A stretch of 64,000 nt of DNA, taken from Rhodoferax sp. (GTDB lineage Bacteria > Pseudomonadota > Gammaproteobacteria > Burkholderiales > Burkholderiaceae_C). The position numbers were made by a program, and so were the translations under genes. The DNA is taken from positions 113,645 to 177,644 of the forward strand of contig NZ_JADMJN010000007.1 of assembly GCF_018780565.1 (NCBI RefSeq), written 5' to 3'. The notes under the pieces were generated by a model. It was not told the origin of the DNA, did not search any database, and saw nothing but the letters and a program-made list of their open reading frames with translations. Numbering within the stretch: the first letter of the stretch is position 1; every line of letters starts with the position of its first letter. Below, piece by piece: positions 55,669-64,000 of the stretch.

Positions 55669-58127
55669 GGCGATTTCTCCTGCGTGGTTGAGGAAGGGGA
55701 CGGAAACGACGGGATCAGGTCCGCGGCCCAATCGAGGCCGCAATGGCGCAGCCAGGCGGTGGCAAAGTCCGCAGGTGACCCCGAGGCCGCTACGGCATTG
55801 CACACAGCATCCATGGCGCGCTGGTCCTCGGGCTTGGCAGCAGCGGCAAACGCCAGGGACACCGGTCCAAGTCCCAATTCAAAGACCCGGTTTCCGAGCC
55901 GTGACTGGTAGTAGTAATCCCGTTTGGGCTGCGCCTGCGCGACGATGTCGATCTGCCGGCTGTTGAGTCCGAAGCCTTCGTAGATGACCCTGATCTGCGG
56001 TTCGGTTGCTTGCGAATTCGGCAGGAAGATGCGGCTCGCGCAACTCTCGATGATGGCCGGGGCTATTGCCGAGTCCTTGATGTCCGCCAGCGATTGCGTG
56101 GCAAAGATCACCGACACATTCTTCTTGCGCAAGGTCTTCAACCACTGGCGGATGCGGGATGCAAACACCGGGTCGTCCAGAAACAACCAGGCCTCATCCA
56201 GAATCAACAGCGTCGGCGCCCCGTCGAAGCGTTCTTCGAAACGCGCAAACAGGTAACCCAGAACCGCCAGCATCGCTGCCTTGCTGTGCATCAGCTCTTC
56301 CATCTCAAAGCCCTGGACGTCGGCGGAACCCAGGCGGTCTGAATCCGCATCCAGCAGCTTGCCGTGGGCGCCACCCAGCACATAGGGCTGCAGGGCTTGG
56401 CGCAAGGCGTTGGACTGCAGCAGTACCGACAGGCCAGTCATGGTGCGCTGGTTGACCGGCGCACTGGCCAGACTGTTCAAAGCCGACCAGACTGCGTCCT
56501 TCTCGGCCGGGCCGACGGGGACGCCTTCGTGAATCAAACGCCCTGCGATCCATTGCGTCGCCCAGGCGCGGTAGCCATCCTGGTCGATACGCGCCAGCGG
56601 CTGGAAGGCAATAGAACCCTCTGCGCCACCATCGTTACCCAGGTCGTAGTGCTCCCCGCCCAGTCCGAGGATAGTCGCGCGAATCGAGCGCCCCATATCA
56701 AAGGCCAGAATGCGCGAACCTGGATAGCGGCGGAACTGCATGGCCAAAGTCGCCAGCAGCACCGACTTGCCCATGCCAATGGGGCCCACCACCAGCGTAT
56801 TGCCCACGTCGCCGATGTGCGTGACCAGCCGGAACGGTGTCGCGCCGTCGGTGCGCGTCACGATCAGCGGCGGCCCGTCCAGGTGCGCATTGCGCTCCTG
56901 CCCAGCCCACACAGCGGACACCGGCATCATGTGTGCCAGGTTCAAGGTCGAGACGATGGGCTGGCGCACGTTGGCATAGGCATGTCCCGGAATCGACGAC
57001 AGCCAGGCATCCACTGCATTCAAAGTCTCGGGGATCGTCACGAAACCCCGGCTCTGGATGGTGCGCTCCAACGCACGCAGCTTCTCGTCGGCGGCGGTAG
57101 CATGCGCGTCCAGTACCGTGACCGTCGCCGTAACGTAGCCGAACGACACCTGGTCGCTCCCCAGTTCCTGCAGGGCCGCATCGGCATCGCTCGCCTTGTT
57201 CGACGCGTCGGAATCGACCAGCGGGCTCTCCTGTTGGAAGACGGTCTCGCGCAACAACGCCACGATATTCTTGCGCTTGGCAAACCACTGACGCCGCAAG
57301 CGGCCCAGTTCGCGTTCGGCTTCGGCCTTGTCCAGACACAGGAAGCGCGTGCTCCAACGGTAGGCAAAGCCCAGCCGGTTCAAGTCATCCAGAAGGCCGG
57401 GCCAGGTCGAGGTCGGAAAGCCGCGCACCGACAGCACACGCAGGTGCTGATTCCCAAGGATGGGCGCAAGCCCGCCGCTCAAAGGCTCGTCCGCCAACAA
57501 CGCATCAAGATGCATCGGAACCTGGGGCACAGCCACCGGATGCCGGCGCGTGGACACACAGCCATGCAGGTAGGTCAGTGTCTGGCCATCGTCCAGCCAA
57601 GTGATCTCTGGCATCATCCCTTCGAGCAGACCAAAGAAGCGTTCCGTTTCCGACACGAAGCCTTCCAGTCGCTCCCGCCAATCCACGCCTTCGACCTTGG
57701 TGTTCTCGTACAGCAGCTTGGCGGCACGCGCCTGAGACTCCTCAGGTGGCAGGTACAGCAGTGTCAGGTGGTAAGCGCTCTCAAAGTGGCTATCGACCTC
57801 TTCAAAAGCCGCCCGGCGCTCTTCATCCACCAGCCAGGACAGCGGCTCCGGGAAAGAGGACTCGGGATAGTCAGCCGCTTCGCGCCGCTCAGCCTCGACA
57901 AACAGCGCCCAGCCCGACCCCAACCGACGCAACGCATTGTTCAAACGCGCCGACGTGGCCACCAGTTCGCCCTGCGTCGCGCTGTCCAGGTCCGGCCCCC
58001 TGAAACACGCCGTGCGCTGGAACGAACCATCCTTGTTCAACACGACACCCGGTGCGACCAGTCCGGCCCAAGGCAACCAGTCGGCCAGCAAGGTCGGGCG
58101 CTTGCGGTATTCAGCGAGGTGCATCAT
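55665..58127 (-). CDS. trbE: Conjugal transfer ATPase TrbE (VirB4-like)
   Basis: Large cytoplasmic ATPase energising pilus assembly. The protein has 820 residues from the first ATG of MMHLAEYRKRPTLLADWLPW, 8 bases after GGAG. Walker A VGPIGMGKSVLLATLAM and Walker B PTLLILDEAWLFLDDP are intact, and the CagE/TrbE N-terminal domain is complete. A longer open frame upstream was rejected because it overlaps trbD out of phase. Confidence 0.96.
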   Translation of the reverse strand: MMHLAEYRKRPTLLADWLPWAGLVAPGVVLNKDGSFQRTACFRGPDLDSATQGELVATSARLNNALRRLGSGWALFVEAERREAADYPESSFPEPLSWLVDEERRAAFEEVDSHFESAYHLTLLYLPPEESQARAAKLLYENTKVEGVDWRERLEGFVSETERFFGLLEGMMPEITWLDDGQTLTYLHGCVSTRRHPVAVPQVPMHLDALLADEPLSGGLAPILGNQHLRVLSVRGFPTSTWPGLLDDLNRLGFAYRWSTRFLCLDKAEAERELGRLRRQWFAKRKNIVALLRETVFQQESPLVDSDASNKASDADAALQELGSDQVSFGYVTATVTVLDAHATAADEKLRALERTIQSRGFVTIPETLNAVDAWLSSIPGHAYANVRQPIVSTLNLAHMMPVSAVWAGQERNAHLDGPPLIVTRTDGATPFRLVTHIGDVGNTLVVGPIGMGKSVLLATLAMQFRRYPGSRILAFDMGRSIRATILGLGGEHYDLGNDGGAEGSIAFQPLARIDQDGYRAWATQWIAGRLIHEGVPVGPAEKDAVWSALNSLASAPVNQRTMTGLSVLLQSNALRQALQPYVLGGAHGKLLDADSDRLGSADVQGFEMEELMHSKAAMLAVLGYLFARFEERFDGAPTLLILDEAWLFLDDPVFASRIRQWLKTLRKKNVSVIFATQSLADIKDSAIAPAIIESCASRIFLPNSQATEPQIRVIYEGFGLNSRQIDIVAQAQPKRDYYYQSRLGNRVFELGLGPVSLAFAAAAKPEDQRAMDAVCNAVAASGSPADFATAWLRHCGLDWAADLIPSFPSPSSTTQEKSP

Positions 58128-58149
58128 GCTGTGTTCTCCATGGCTTGCC

Positions 58150-58434
58150 TCACACGTCCAGCAGCACGCGGTGCTTGATGTGCCGCGCAAAGACCTGCAT
58201 GAACTGCGGGTCCAGACGCGCACCCCAAACCGCCAACAAATGGCCGATGATCCACAGCGCGATCCCCGGCAGCCAGAGCTGCAACCCGAGGCCCACCGCA
58301 GCGGCCAGCGTGCCGTTGGCAATCGCCACGGTGCGCGGCGCACCACCCAGCAGGATGGGTTCGGTCAGGGACCGGTGCAGCGGAATCTCAAAACCACTGA
58401 CAAAGCCCGGCGCGTTTGGAGTGGCAGCGTTCAT
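58150..58434 (-). CDS. trbD: Conjugal transfer protein TrbD (VirB3-like)
   Basis: Small inner-membrane protein of 94 residues. FEIPLHRSLTEPILLGGAPR is the VirB3/TrbD signature, followed by two closely spaced helices (AAVGLGLQLWLPGIALWIIG). The start overlaps trbC by 4 bases and the gene ends 22 bases before trbE. Confidence 0.94.
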   Translation of the reverse strand: MNAATPNAPGFVSGFEIPLHRSLTEPILLGGAPRTVAIANGTLAAAVGLGLQLWLPGIALWIIGHLLAVWGARLDPQFMQVFARHIKHRVLLDV

Positions 58435-58763
58435 GCCAGCACCGCTCCACCCGAGAAGCTGAAGAAGGTCAGGAAGAACGACGATGCCGCAAACGCAATC
58501 GACAGCCCGAACACAATCTGCACCAGTTTCCGAAAACCCCCGCTGCTGTCGCCAAACGCCAGCGTCAAGCCCGTGGTAATGATGATGATCACCGCCACGA
58601 TGCGCGCCACCGGTCCCTGGACCGATTCGAGGATGGACTGCAATGGGGCCTCCCACGGCATGTTCGAGCCGGCCGCAAAGGCAGGCAGAGTAACTGCGAG
58701 CAATAGCGCACCGATGGCGGCGGCCTGGAAGACTGGTTTTACGGAAATGCGTGAAGTCGTCAT
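58431..58763 (-). CDS. trbC: Conjugal transfer pilin TrbC (VirB2-like)
   Basis: Major pilus subunit precursor of 110 residues. A signal peptide (PVFQAAAIGALLLAVTLPAF) is followed by two helices (VARIVAVIIIITTGLTLAFG and VFGLSIAFAASSFFLTFFSF) separated by a short GDSSGGFRK loop, the standard pilin hairpin. Overlaps trbB and trbD by 4 bases each. Confidence 0.94.
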   Translation of the reverse strand: MTTSRISVKPVFQAAAIGALLLAVTLPAFAAGSNMPWEAPLQSILESVQGPVARIVAVIIIITTGLTLAFGDSSGGFRKLVQIVFGLSIAFAASSFFLTFFSFSGGAVLA

Positions 58764-59800
58764 GACGGTTCTCCGGTGGTTGGTAAGTTGGTGGTGGAAG
58801 AAATAGAGGGAAAAGAAGGCATCAGATCGGTACTGAGCTGGTAGCCGTGGCTGTCTAAGCCGATGACCCGTGCAATCTCCTGCACGCGCCGATACCGGCC
58901 ACGCCCAGCGATGAAGACGATGACATTGACGGCTTCGGCAATCAGCGCGCGGGGCACCGTGACGGAGACTTCCTGGATCAGTTGCTCCAATCGGACCAGG
59001 GCACCGTGAGCCGAACCGGCGTGCACGGTGGCAATGCCACCCGGATGGCCGGTACCCCAGATCTTGATCAGGTCCAGCGCCTCGCCACCCCGCACCTCGC
59101 CGACCACCACGCGGTCGGGACGCAGCCGCAACGTGGCGCGCACCAGGTCAGCCATGGTGCTGACACCCGGCTCGGTGCGCATGCAGACATGGTCATCGGA
59201 TCGGCACTGCAATTCGATCGTGTCTTCGAGGATCATGACCCGGTCGCCGGTATCGGCGATCTCGTCCAGCAGTGCATTGGCCAGCGTGGTCTTGCCGGTG
59301 CTGGTGCCACCACATACAACGATGTTGAGCCGCTCGCGCACGGCGGCACGGAGAAACCCCGCCTGCGCCTCGGTCAGAATGCCGTCGGCCACATAGTGGT
59401 TCAGCGTCATGATGCGCAGCGCCCGCTTGCGGATGGCAAACGAGGGTGCGCGCACCACCGGTGGCAACACCCCCAGGAAGCGCTCCCCAGTCTCGGGCAA
59501 TTCGGCCGACAGGATGGGAGAGCCGGCATTCACCTCGGCCCGCACGTGCGCCGCCACCAGGCGGATGATCCGCTCTGCCACGGCTGGTGGCAGTGTCGTC
59601 CCGGTCGGGGCTCGGCCTGAACCCAGGCGATCCAGCCACAGGGTGCCATCGGGGTTCAGCAGCACTTCCACGACTTCCGGGTCTTCCAGCGCTGCGGCGA
59701 TCTCCGGCCCCATGGCCGTGCGCAGCATACGAATGCGACGCTCCAGGGAGACGGCGGCGCTGCCACCGTCCTCCCCGTCCTTATCAGGCTTGCGAATCAT
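58760..59800 (-). CDS. trbB: Conjugal transfer ATPase TrbB (VirB11-like)
   Basis: Hexameric traffic ATPase. The protein has 346 residues. Walker A GGTSTGKTTLANALLDE, the Asp box MILEDTIELQC and the His box TGHPGGIATVHAGSA are all intact. Its start lies inside the end of the copG-like gene, so the two are translationally coupled. Confidence 0.96.
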   Translation of the reverse strand: MIRKPDKDGEDGGSAAVSLERRIRMLRTAMGPEIAAALEDPEVVEVLLNPDGTLWLDRLGSGRAPTGTTLPPAVAERIIRLVAAHVRAEVNAGSPILSAELPETGERFLGVLPPVVRAPSFAIRKRALRIMTLNHYVADGILTEAQAGFLRAAVRERLNIVVCGGTSTGKTTLANALLDEIADTGDRVMILEDTIELQCRSDDHVCMRTEPGVSTMADLVRATLRLRPDRVVVGEVRGGEALDLIKIWGTGHPGGIATVHAGSAHGALVRLEQLIQEVSVTVPRALIAEAVNVIVFIAGRGRYRRVQEIARVIGLDSHGYQLSTDLMPSFPSISSTTNLPTTGEPS

Positions 59801-60260
59801 TGCTTATCTCCCCTTCCTTGTGTTCCGGTGTGGCGGCCTGCGAAGTCGGGTCATCTGGCGCGACCTCTTCATGGACTTCGCGGACCAGACTGCGCCCGCG
59901 CTGGATGTGGCGGGCAAGCTGTTCGACAAACTGGGCATACCGGGCTCGCCCCTGCGCACGGACGGCATCCTGCTGGCCTTCGGGCACGGGCAGCGAGACC
60001 GTCAAGAAATAGCGGATGTAAAGCGCCATCGTTTCAATCAGGATCGACTGATCACGCTCCAGCCGGTCGAACTGGCGCGAGAGGCGGTCCAGTCGTTTAC
60101 CCATGGCCGCCTCGCGCTGGTCGGCCGCATCGGGTGAGAGGAACGAAGCCAGGGCCGCCGCAATCACTGCAGACTTCGACACGCCCTTGTGCGCAGCGAG
60201 CTGGTCCAGCCGCTTGGCATGATCGGGCTCGATGAAGATATTGAGACGGGTCCGGCTCAT
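59784..60260 (-). CDS. CopG-type ribbon-helix-helix protein
   Basis: The protein has 158 residues. The N-terminal ribbon-helix-helix domain (RLNIFIEPDHAKRLDQLAAH then GVSKSAVIAAALASFL) is a dimeric DNA-binding fold. A helical C-terminus follows. It lies between traG and trbB, overlapping both, the usual place in Tn4371- and RP4-like clusters, and may regulate the transfer operon. Confidence 0.87.
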   Translation of the reverse strand: MSRTRLNIFIEPDHAKRLDQLAAHKGVSKSAVIAAALASFLSPDAADQREAAMGKRLDRLSRQFDRLERDQSILIETMALYIRYFLTVSLPVPEGQQDAVRAQGRARYAQFVEQLARHIQRGRSLVREVHEEVAPDDPTSQAATPEHKEGEISNDSQA

Positions 60261-62287
60261 AGCGCAATTCCGTCATCGGGGTCCAATGCTGCCAGTCGCG
60301 CATTGCGCTGCATTCTCTGGTCGGCATCCCCAATGTCCTGCCTACCTCGCTTCATGCTCTGCGGCTGCAGCGGCATGTCGTCCTCGTCGTCGAGCACCAG
60401 CAGGTCGTCGATGTCCATCAAGGGCTGGGCATCCAACGCAAGGTCCAATTCAGGCTTGAGTTGATGACCTCCCTCGTCGGCAAAGCCACCTGACGGGTTT
60501 GCGGTCAAGGCCTCAGACATTGCAGGAATCGCCAATCCACTCCAGTCGTCCGACCGCGCAGTAGGTTTGTCTGCATACCCGTCCAGCGCCAGCACCGGCG
60601 GTGCCAGCATCCGCCCCATGAAATTCCGGTCCTGGTAGTAGCGCAGTTTCGCGGCCTTGATGGGTGGGTGACCCGACACCATCACGACTTCCTCATCTGG
60701 TGGCAGCTGCATCACTTCGCCGGGTGTCAGCAAGGGGCGCGCAGTCTCCTGCCGCGAGACCATCAGGTGACCCAGCCACGGGGCCAGCCGGTGCCCAGCG
60801 TAGTTGCGCTGCGCCCGCAGCTCGGTCGCAGTGCCCAGGGCTTCGGAGATCCGCTTGGCTGTGCGTTCGTCATTGGTCGCGAACGCAATGCGCACGTGGC
60901 AGTTGTCCAGGATCGAATGGTTTTGGCCGTAGGCCTTGTCGATCTGGTTCAGGGACTGTGCGATCAGGAAGGCGCGCAGGCCATAACCAGCCATGAAGGC
61001 CAGCGCGGACTCGAAAAAGTCCAAACGCCCCAGCGCCGGGAATTCGTCCAGCATTAACAGCAGCTTGTGTTTCCGGGCAATGCCGTCCGACCCATCCAGG
61101 GATTCCGTCAGCCGCCGACCGATCTGGTTCAGGATCAAGCGGATCAATGGCTTGGTACGACTGATGTCGGAGGGCGGCACCACCAGGTATAGCGACACCG
61201 GGTGCTTAGCCGAGATCAGGTCCGCGATGCGCCAGTCGCAGCGCGAGGTGACTTCGGCCACCGTAGGGTCGCGGTACAAACCCAGGAAACTCATCGCGGT
61301 GGAGAGAACACCGGAGCGTTCGTTGTCGCTCTTGTTGAGCACTTCGCGGGCTGCTGAGGCAACGACAGGATGGGTGACATCGCCCAGGTGTCGCGTGGTC
61401 ATCATCCGGTGCAGCGTGATCTCGAACGGGTTGGCTGGATCGGACAGGAAATTGGCAACGCCGCGCAGGGTTTTATCGTCACTGGCGTAGAGCACGTGCA
61501 GGATGGCACCGACCAGCAGGGCATGCGACGTCTTCTCCCAGTGGTTGCGCCGCTCCAGCGCGCCTTCGGGGTCTACCAGGATGTCGGCAATGTTCTGCAC
61601 GTCGCGCACCTCGTGCATGCCACGCCGGACTTCGAGCAGCGGGTTGTAAGCTGCCGAGCCTGCATCGGTGGGGTTGAACAGCAGGCAGTGGGAGAAGCGC
61701 GAGCGCCAGCCAGCGGTCAAGGTCCAGTTCTCGCCCTTGATGTCATGGATGACGGCTGAACCGGGCCAGGACAAGAGCGTTGGCACCACCAGCCCAACAC
61801 CCTTGCCTGAACGGGTGGGTGCGAAAGCCATCACATGCTCTGGGCCTTCGTGACGAAGGTAGTCACCTTCATTGGTCCGCAACCGACCGAGAAACACGCC
61901 GACCGGTTGGGTCAGGCCCGCCGCACGAACCTCTTCAGGATCTGCCCATCGTGCTGAACCGTAGGTTGTGACGCGTTTTGCAAGACGTGAGCGCCAGACG
62001 GCCATCGTGATGGCGGCACCGGTTGCGATCAGTCCGCTGGATGCCGCGATGGTGCCACCGCGCAGAAACACATCGGGCGCATAGGCATCATAGAAGTACC
62101 ACCACTCGAACAGCTTCCACGGCTTATAGATCGGCCAACCGGAAATTTGAAACCACGCAGGCCCGAGTCGCCCTTGGTAGTCAAACTCGCTTGCAGTCCA
62201 CTGTGTCGCTCCCCATACACCGCCCAAGGCGATGCAGAGCACGACAATGATCTGACCAAATAAGATACCGTTCACCGCCTTAGACAT
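60257..62287 (-). CDS. traG: Conjugal coupling protein TraG (VirD4-like)
   Basis: Inner-membrane ATPase that links the relaxosome to the secretion channel. The protein has 676 residues from MSKAVNGILFGQIIVVL; an earlier in-frame start lacks a good site. Two N-terminal helices are present. Walker A PTRSGKGVGLVVPTLL and Walker B LLLMLDEFPALGRL are intact, as is the acidic C-terminal tail. It opens the mating-pair operon. No relaxase gene is seen upstream within the window. Confidence 0.95.
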   Translation of the reverse strand: MSKAVNGILFGQIIVVLCIALGGVWGATQWTASEFDYQGRLGPAWFQISGWPIYKPWKLFEWWYFYDAYAPDVFLRGGTIAASSGLIATGAAITMAVWRSRLAKRVTTYGSARWADPEEVRAAGLTQPVGVFLGRLRTNEGDYLRHEGPEHVMAFAPTRSGKGVGLVVPTLLSWPGSAVIHDIKGENWTLTAGWRSRFSHCLLFNPTDAGSAAYNPLLEVRRGMHEVRDVQNIADILVDPEGALERRNHWEKTSHALLVGAILHVLYASDDKTLRGVANFLSDPANPFEITLHRMMTTRHLGDVTHPVVASAAREVLNKSDNERSGVLSTAMSFLGLYRDPTVAEVTSRCDWRIADLISAKHPVSLYLVVPPSDISRTKPLIRLILNQIGRRLTESLDGSDGIARKHKLLLMLDEFPALGRLDFFESALAFMAGYGLRAFLIAQSLNQIDKAYGQNHSILDNCHVRIAFATNDERTAKRISEALGTATELRAQRNYAGHRLAPWLGHLMVSRQETARPLLTPGEVMQLPPDEEVVMVSGHPPIKAAKLRYYQDRNFMGRMLAPPVLALDGYADKPTARSDDWSGLAIPAMSEALTANPSGGFADEGGHQLKPELDLALDAQPLMDIDDLLVLDDEDDMPLQPQSMKRGRQDIGDADQRMQRNARLAALDPDDGIAL

Positions 62288-62602
62288 GAAGAGACATCTC
62301 CTTTTCAGTTGCATTCCATTGCGTGATCTCCATGTGAAGAACACATGCAAGAGTCTGGAACTGAACCGTCATGCAACACACTCATCGTGGCGTAGCGCAG
62401 CGAATACTGGCAGGGACTGGATACCTTATCCCGATATATCTTGGACGTTCACACCGTCACAAGGTGCAGCAATCGAGAGGTTTCCGCCCTCCCTATACGA
62501 TGCCGTTGAGGCCACTCCGCATGGCACCTGTTTGAAGTGCCAAGACAATCAATGAAAAGTTGTGGCGCAAGGGAGAAGTCCTCGCATCGACAGGGCGCTG
62601 TG

Positions 62603-62842
62603 AAATGTGCCAGAGTCCGTCCTTGCATACCAGAACGGTTTGCTGAGCGATACGAAGCTCCATTTGGTCTTGTCATCCCCCATCCAGCTCATCTGCCAGA
62701 CATCGCCATCAACCTGTTTTGGCACGCCAAGTTCAACCGCGATCCCGCCAACATGTGGATTCGACAGCTCTTTGTAGAACTCTTTGCCGATAGCGATGGC
62801 GATGGCAAGCGATCATCGCCACGTGCTGCACGAAACCAATGA
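62603..62842 (+). pseudogene. C-terminal remnant of a LysR-family regulator
   Basis: The frame contains PERFAERYEAPFGLVIPH, then LPDIAINLFWHAKFNRDPAN and WIRQLFVELF, which match the last 60-70 residues of NahR/DntR/NodD-type LysR regulators of aromatic catabolism. No helix-turn-helix or first effector domain precedes it, and stops close the upstream frame. It is a truncated relic. The gap between traG and this relic (62288-62602) holds the presumed traG promoter but no clear site. Confidence 0.7.
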
Positions 62843-63014
62843 AGTGCAAGTGAGCGGGGCCCCATAGGCACCTCATCTATTCACAACCATGATTCTGCTC
62901 ATCACTTGCAATGCGTTTACATCTAAGCGGAACGTCTAAAGAATCGTTCACAATCCACAAAGTGTGAATTGGGGTAGCGCCCCCAAGAACTGTCGAAAAC
63001 ATTCTTCTATCATC

Positions 63015-63260
63015 ATGAGTTCTACCTCCGAGCACGCGGTAACAGTTTTGATTTATCGACAGGTCAAACAAGGCTGTGAGGCCGAGTTTGACTGTGTAAT
63101 GGATCAAATTATTGTCGTTTCGGCATTGTTTAGGGGGCATCTGGATCGGCGCGTTGCCAGTCGAGAACTTCTGCAACCCTTTGGGGTGCGGACCTCAATC
63201 ATCAAATCCCTAAAGTTGGGATGCCATTATTTTTTCCAAACTTGCATATTAATTTACTAG
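63015..63260 (+). pseudogene. Truncated ABM (antibiotic biosynthesis monooxygenase)-domain protein
   Basis: The start MSSTSEHAVTVLIYRQVKQG then CEAEFDCVMDQI and ALFRGHL matches the first half of ABM-domain proteins, usually written as TV.I.R.VKPG.E.EF and F.GHLG. After GHL the match stops, the expected conserved membrane or second-half sequence is missing, and the frame ends at 81 residues. It may be a frameshifted or deleted remnant. The antisense frame at 62877-63176 has no support. Confidence 0.55.
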
Positions 63261-64000
63261 AAGACGTGTAGCAGGCGAAAATTAAAACGCGAATCCTCTT
63301 TCAATCCGTTAGCAACGCTTATATCTTTTCCGTAAGAGAACAGCAATTGGTTGCGTTGATCAACGAAGGTCGAAACTGTAAACATCGTCTTAGTCGTATT
63401 TATTTGATCATTCTGATTCACTCCATTGATAGAGGTTTCCCCCCCGATGGAATGAGATAAGCCGAGAGCCAATTTCGTTTCCGGAGTCCACTGATAGCTC
63501 AAATATCCTTGAACTTGATAGAGTAGATTTTGATTAAGTGATGTGTCAGCATTCTTTTCGAAGTACATAACATCCCCGGCAAGTTCAATGTCAAATGCAT
63601 TGCCAATACCATGCATGTAGCCGAGTTGAAGGTCGTACCTAGTACGGTTTTCACCTACGTTCAAAGCCCTATTCTTATCATAGGAGCCGGTCGGAAGGAA
63701 GATGTAGGGAGCCACCGCAAATGACTCCCGATCAGCCTTATTGTCGATCAACCACACCGGAGCAACCAAAATCAAATCACCGCTTCCAGAGGCACTTCCC
63801 ATAGATGACAAATTCCCATCACTTTTCAGTTGGGCATATGGCAGAAGCACCTCCAGAGCTGCGGGATGACCAGCAAATGATGTCCAGTGGACATAACGCA
63901 AGATTTCCACATCCGATTGCAGTTGCGCATTGTTGACGGCGGCATTAGAAGTGGTCCGACAAATTTGAACAGTAGGATAAGTGGAAATCCAAGCGATTTT
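63257..64000 (-). CDS. MetA-pathway (phenol-degradation type) outer-membrane protein, 5' end cut by window
   Basis: The frame stays open to the window end, so the N-terminus and signal peptide are outside. Seen: ILRYVHWTSFAGHPAALEVL then LLPYAQL; GSGDLILVAPVWLIDN; FAVAPYIFLPTGSYDKNRAL; VGENRTRYDLQLGYMHG; and QVQGYLSYQWTPETKLALGL. These alternating beta strands and the APYIFLPTGSYD motif are typical of the MetA-pathway phenol-degradation (PF13557-like) family, predicted barrels often found with aromatic catabolic genes. The 5' part and partners lie beyond the window. Confidence 0.82.
   Translation of the reverse strand, partial: KIAWISTYPTVQICRTTSNAAVNNAQLQSDVEILRYVHWTSFAGHPAALEVLLPYAQLKSDGNLSSMGSASGSGDLILVAPVWLIDNKADRESFAVAPYIFLPTGSYDKNRALNVGENRTRYDLQLGYMHGIGNAFDIELAGDVMYFEKNADTSLNQNLLYQVQGYLSYQWTPETKLALGLSHSIGGETSINGVNQNDQINTTKTMFTVSTFVDQRNQLLFSYGKDISVANGLKEDSRFNFRLLHVF

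Larger units (their letters stand above)
34017..64000. mobile_element. Integrated conjugative element inserted at tRNA-Asp, right end outside window
   Basis: Supported by the tRNA-Asp half-site next to a tyrosine integrase, an AlpA-like protein, an AbiE pair, a phosphorothioation island and a complete Trb-type mating-pair operon with TraG. Gene order and content of traG-copG-trbB...trbI resemble Tn4371-family elements of beta-proteobacteria. Those are better known with other integrases and sites, so only the conjugation module is similar here. The relaxase, partition genes, excision site and the second border were not seen. Confidence 0.88.

Noticed and set aside
62877..63176. 99-codon minus-strand open frame between traG and the outer-membrane gene
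   Set aside because: Antisense to the better supported ABM-like fragment; no recognisable domain.
62288..63256. Insertion sequence or transposase causing the gene relics
   Set aside because: No transposase frame or convincing terminal repeats with a target duplication could be seen in this stretch.

Overview
The window reads as a beta-proteobacterial chromosome of the Burkholderiales, most like Comamonadaceae (Rhodoferax/Polaromonas type). This rests on gene order (rpsP-rimM-trmD; mdh-citE-like-acnB; gntR-sdhCDAB-sdhE-gltA-leuC-leuD-leuB-asd-fimV-truA-trpFBA-accD; lysS) and on protein style. No database search was possible.

1-33.8 kb is ordinary core genome. The minus strand carries rpsP-rimM-trmD (trmD cut by the window start), a PiT phosphate transporter with its PhoU-like partner, a DUF486 membrane protein, aconitase B, a small periplasmic protein, a CitE-like lyase and malate dehydrogenase. 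A GntR/UTRA regulator is divergent from mdh, with a palindrome beside it. The plus strand continues with succinate dehydrogenase and its FAD-assembly factor, citrate synthase, leucine synthesis with an entericidin-like lipoprotein inside the cluster, aspartate-semialdehyde dehydrogenase, FimV, TruA, TrpF/B/A and AccD. YggT (minus), LysS, a YgjP-like metalloprotease and a four-PAS GGDEF-EAL protein complete it. Much of the TCA cycle is grouped around one regulator.

34.0 kb to the window end is an integrated conjugative element. Its left border is a 45-nt 3' half of tRNA-Asp(GTC), cut at the anticodon loop, followed by inverted and iterated repeats, a tyrosine integrase and an AlpA-like protein. 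Next come an AbiE toxin-antitoxin pair and a defence island (38.0-49.6 kb). The island has two convergent operons. One is dndBCDE for DNA phosphorothioation on the minus strand. The other is a plus-strand set of SF2 helicase, ParB-like protein, HARE-HTH/Mrr nuclease, HNH nuclease and a second DGQHR protein. No DndF/G/H or DndA is seen. The plus-strand set is the best candidate for an undescribed system: a phosphorothioation-linked restriction cassette in which the HNH + DGQHR pair looks like a split SspE/GmrSD-type effector.

A mating-pair operon (traG-copG-trbB-C-D-E-J-K-L-F-G-I-DUF2274, minus strand, 62.3-50.0 kb) resembles that of Tn4371-type elements. Beyond traG are remnants of a LysR regulator and an ABM-domain protein, then a MetA-pathway outer-membrane protein running off the window; these suggest aromatic-catabolism cargo. 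The relaxase, partition genes and right border lie outside. No CRISPR array, rRNA, complete tRNA or intact insertion sequence was seen.
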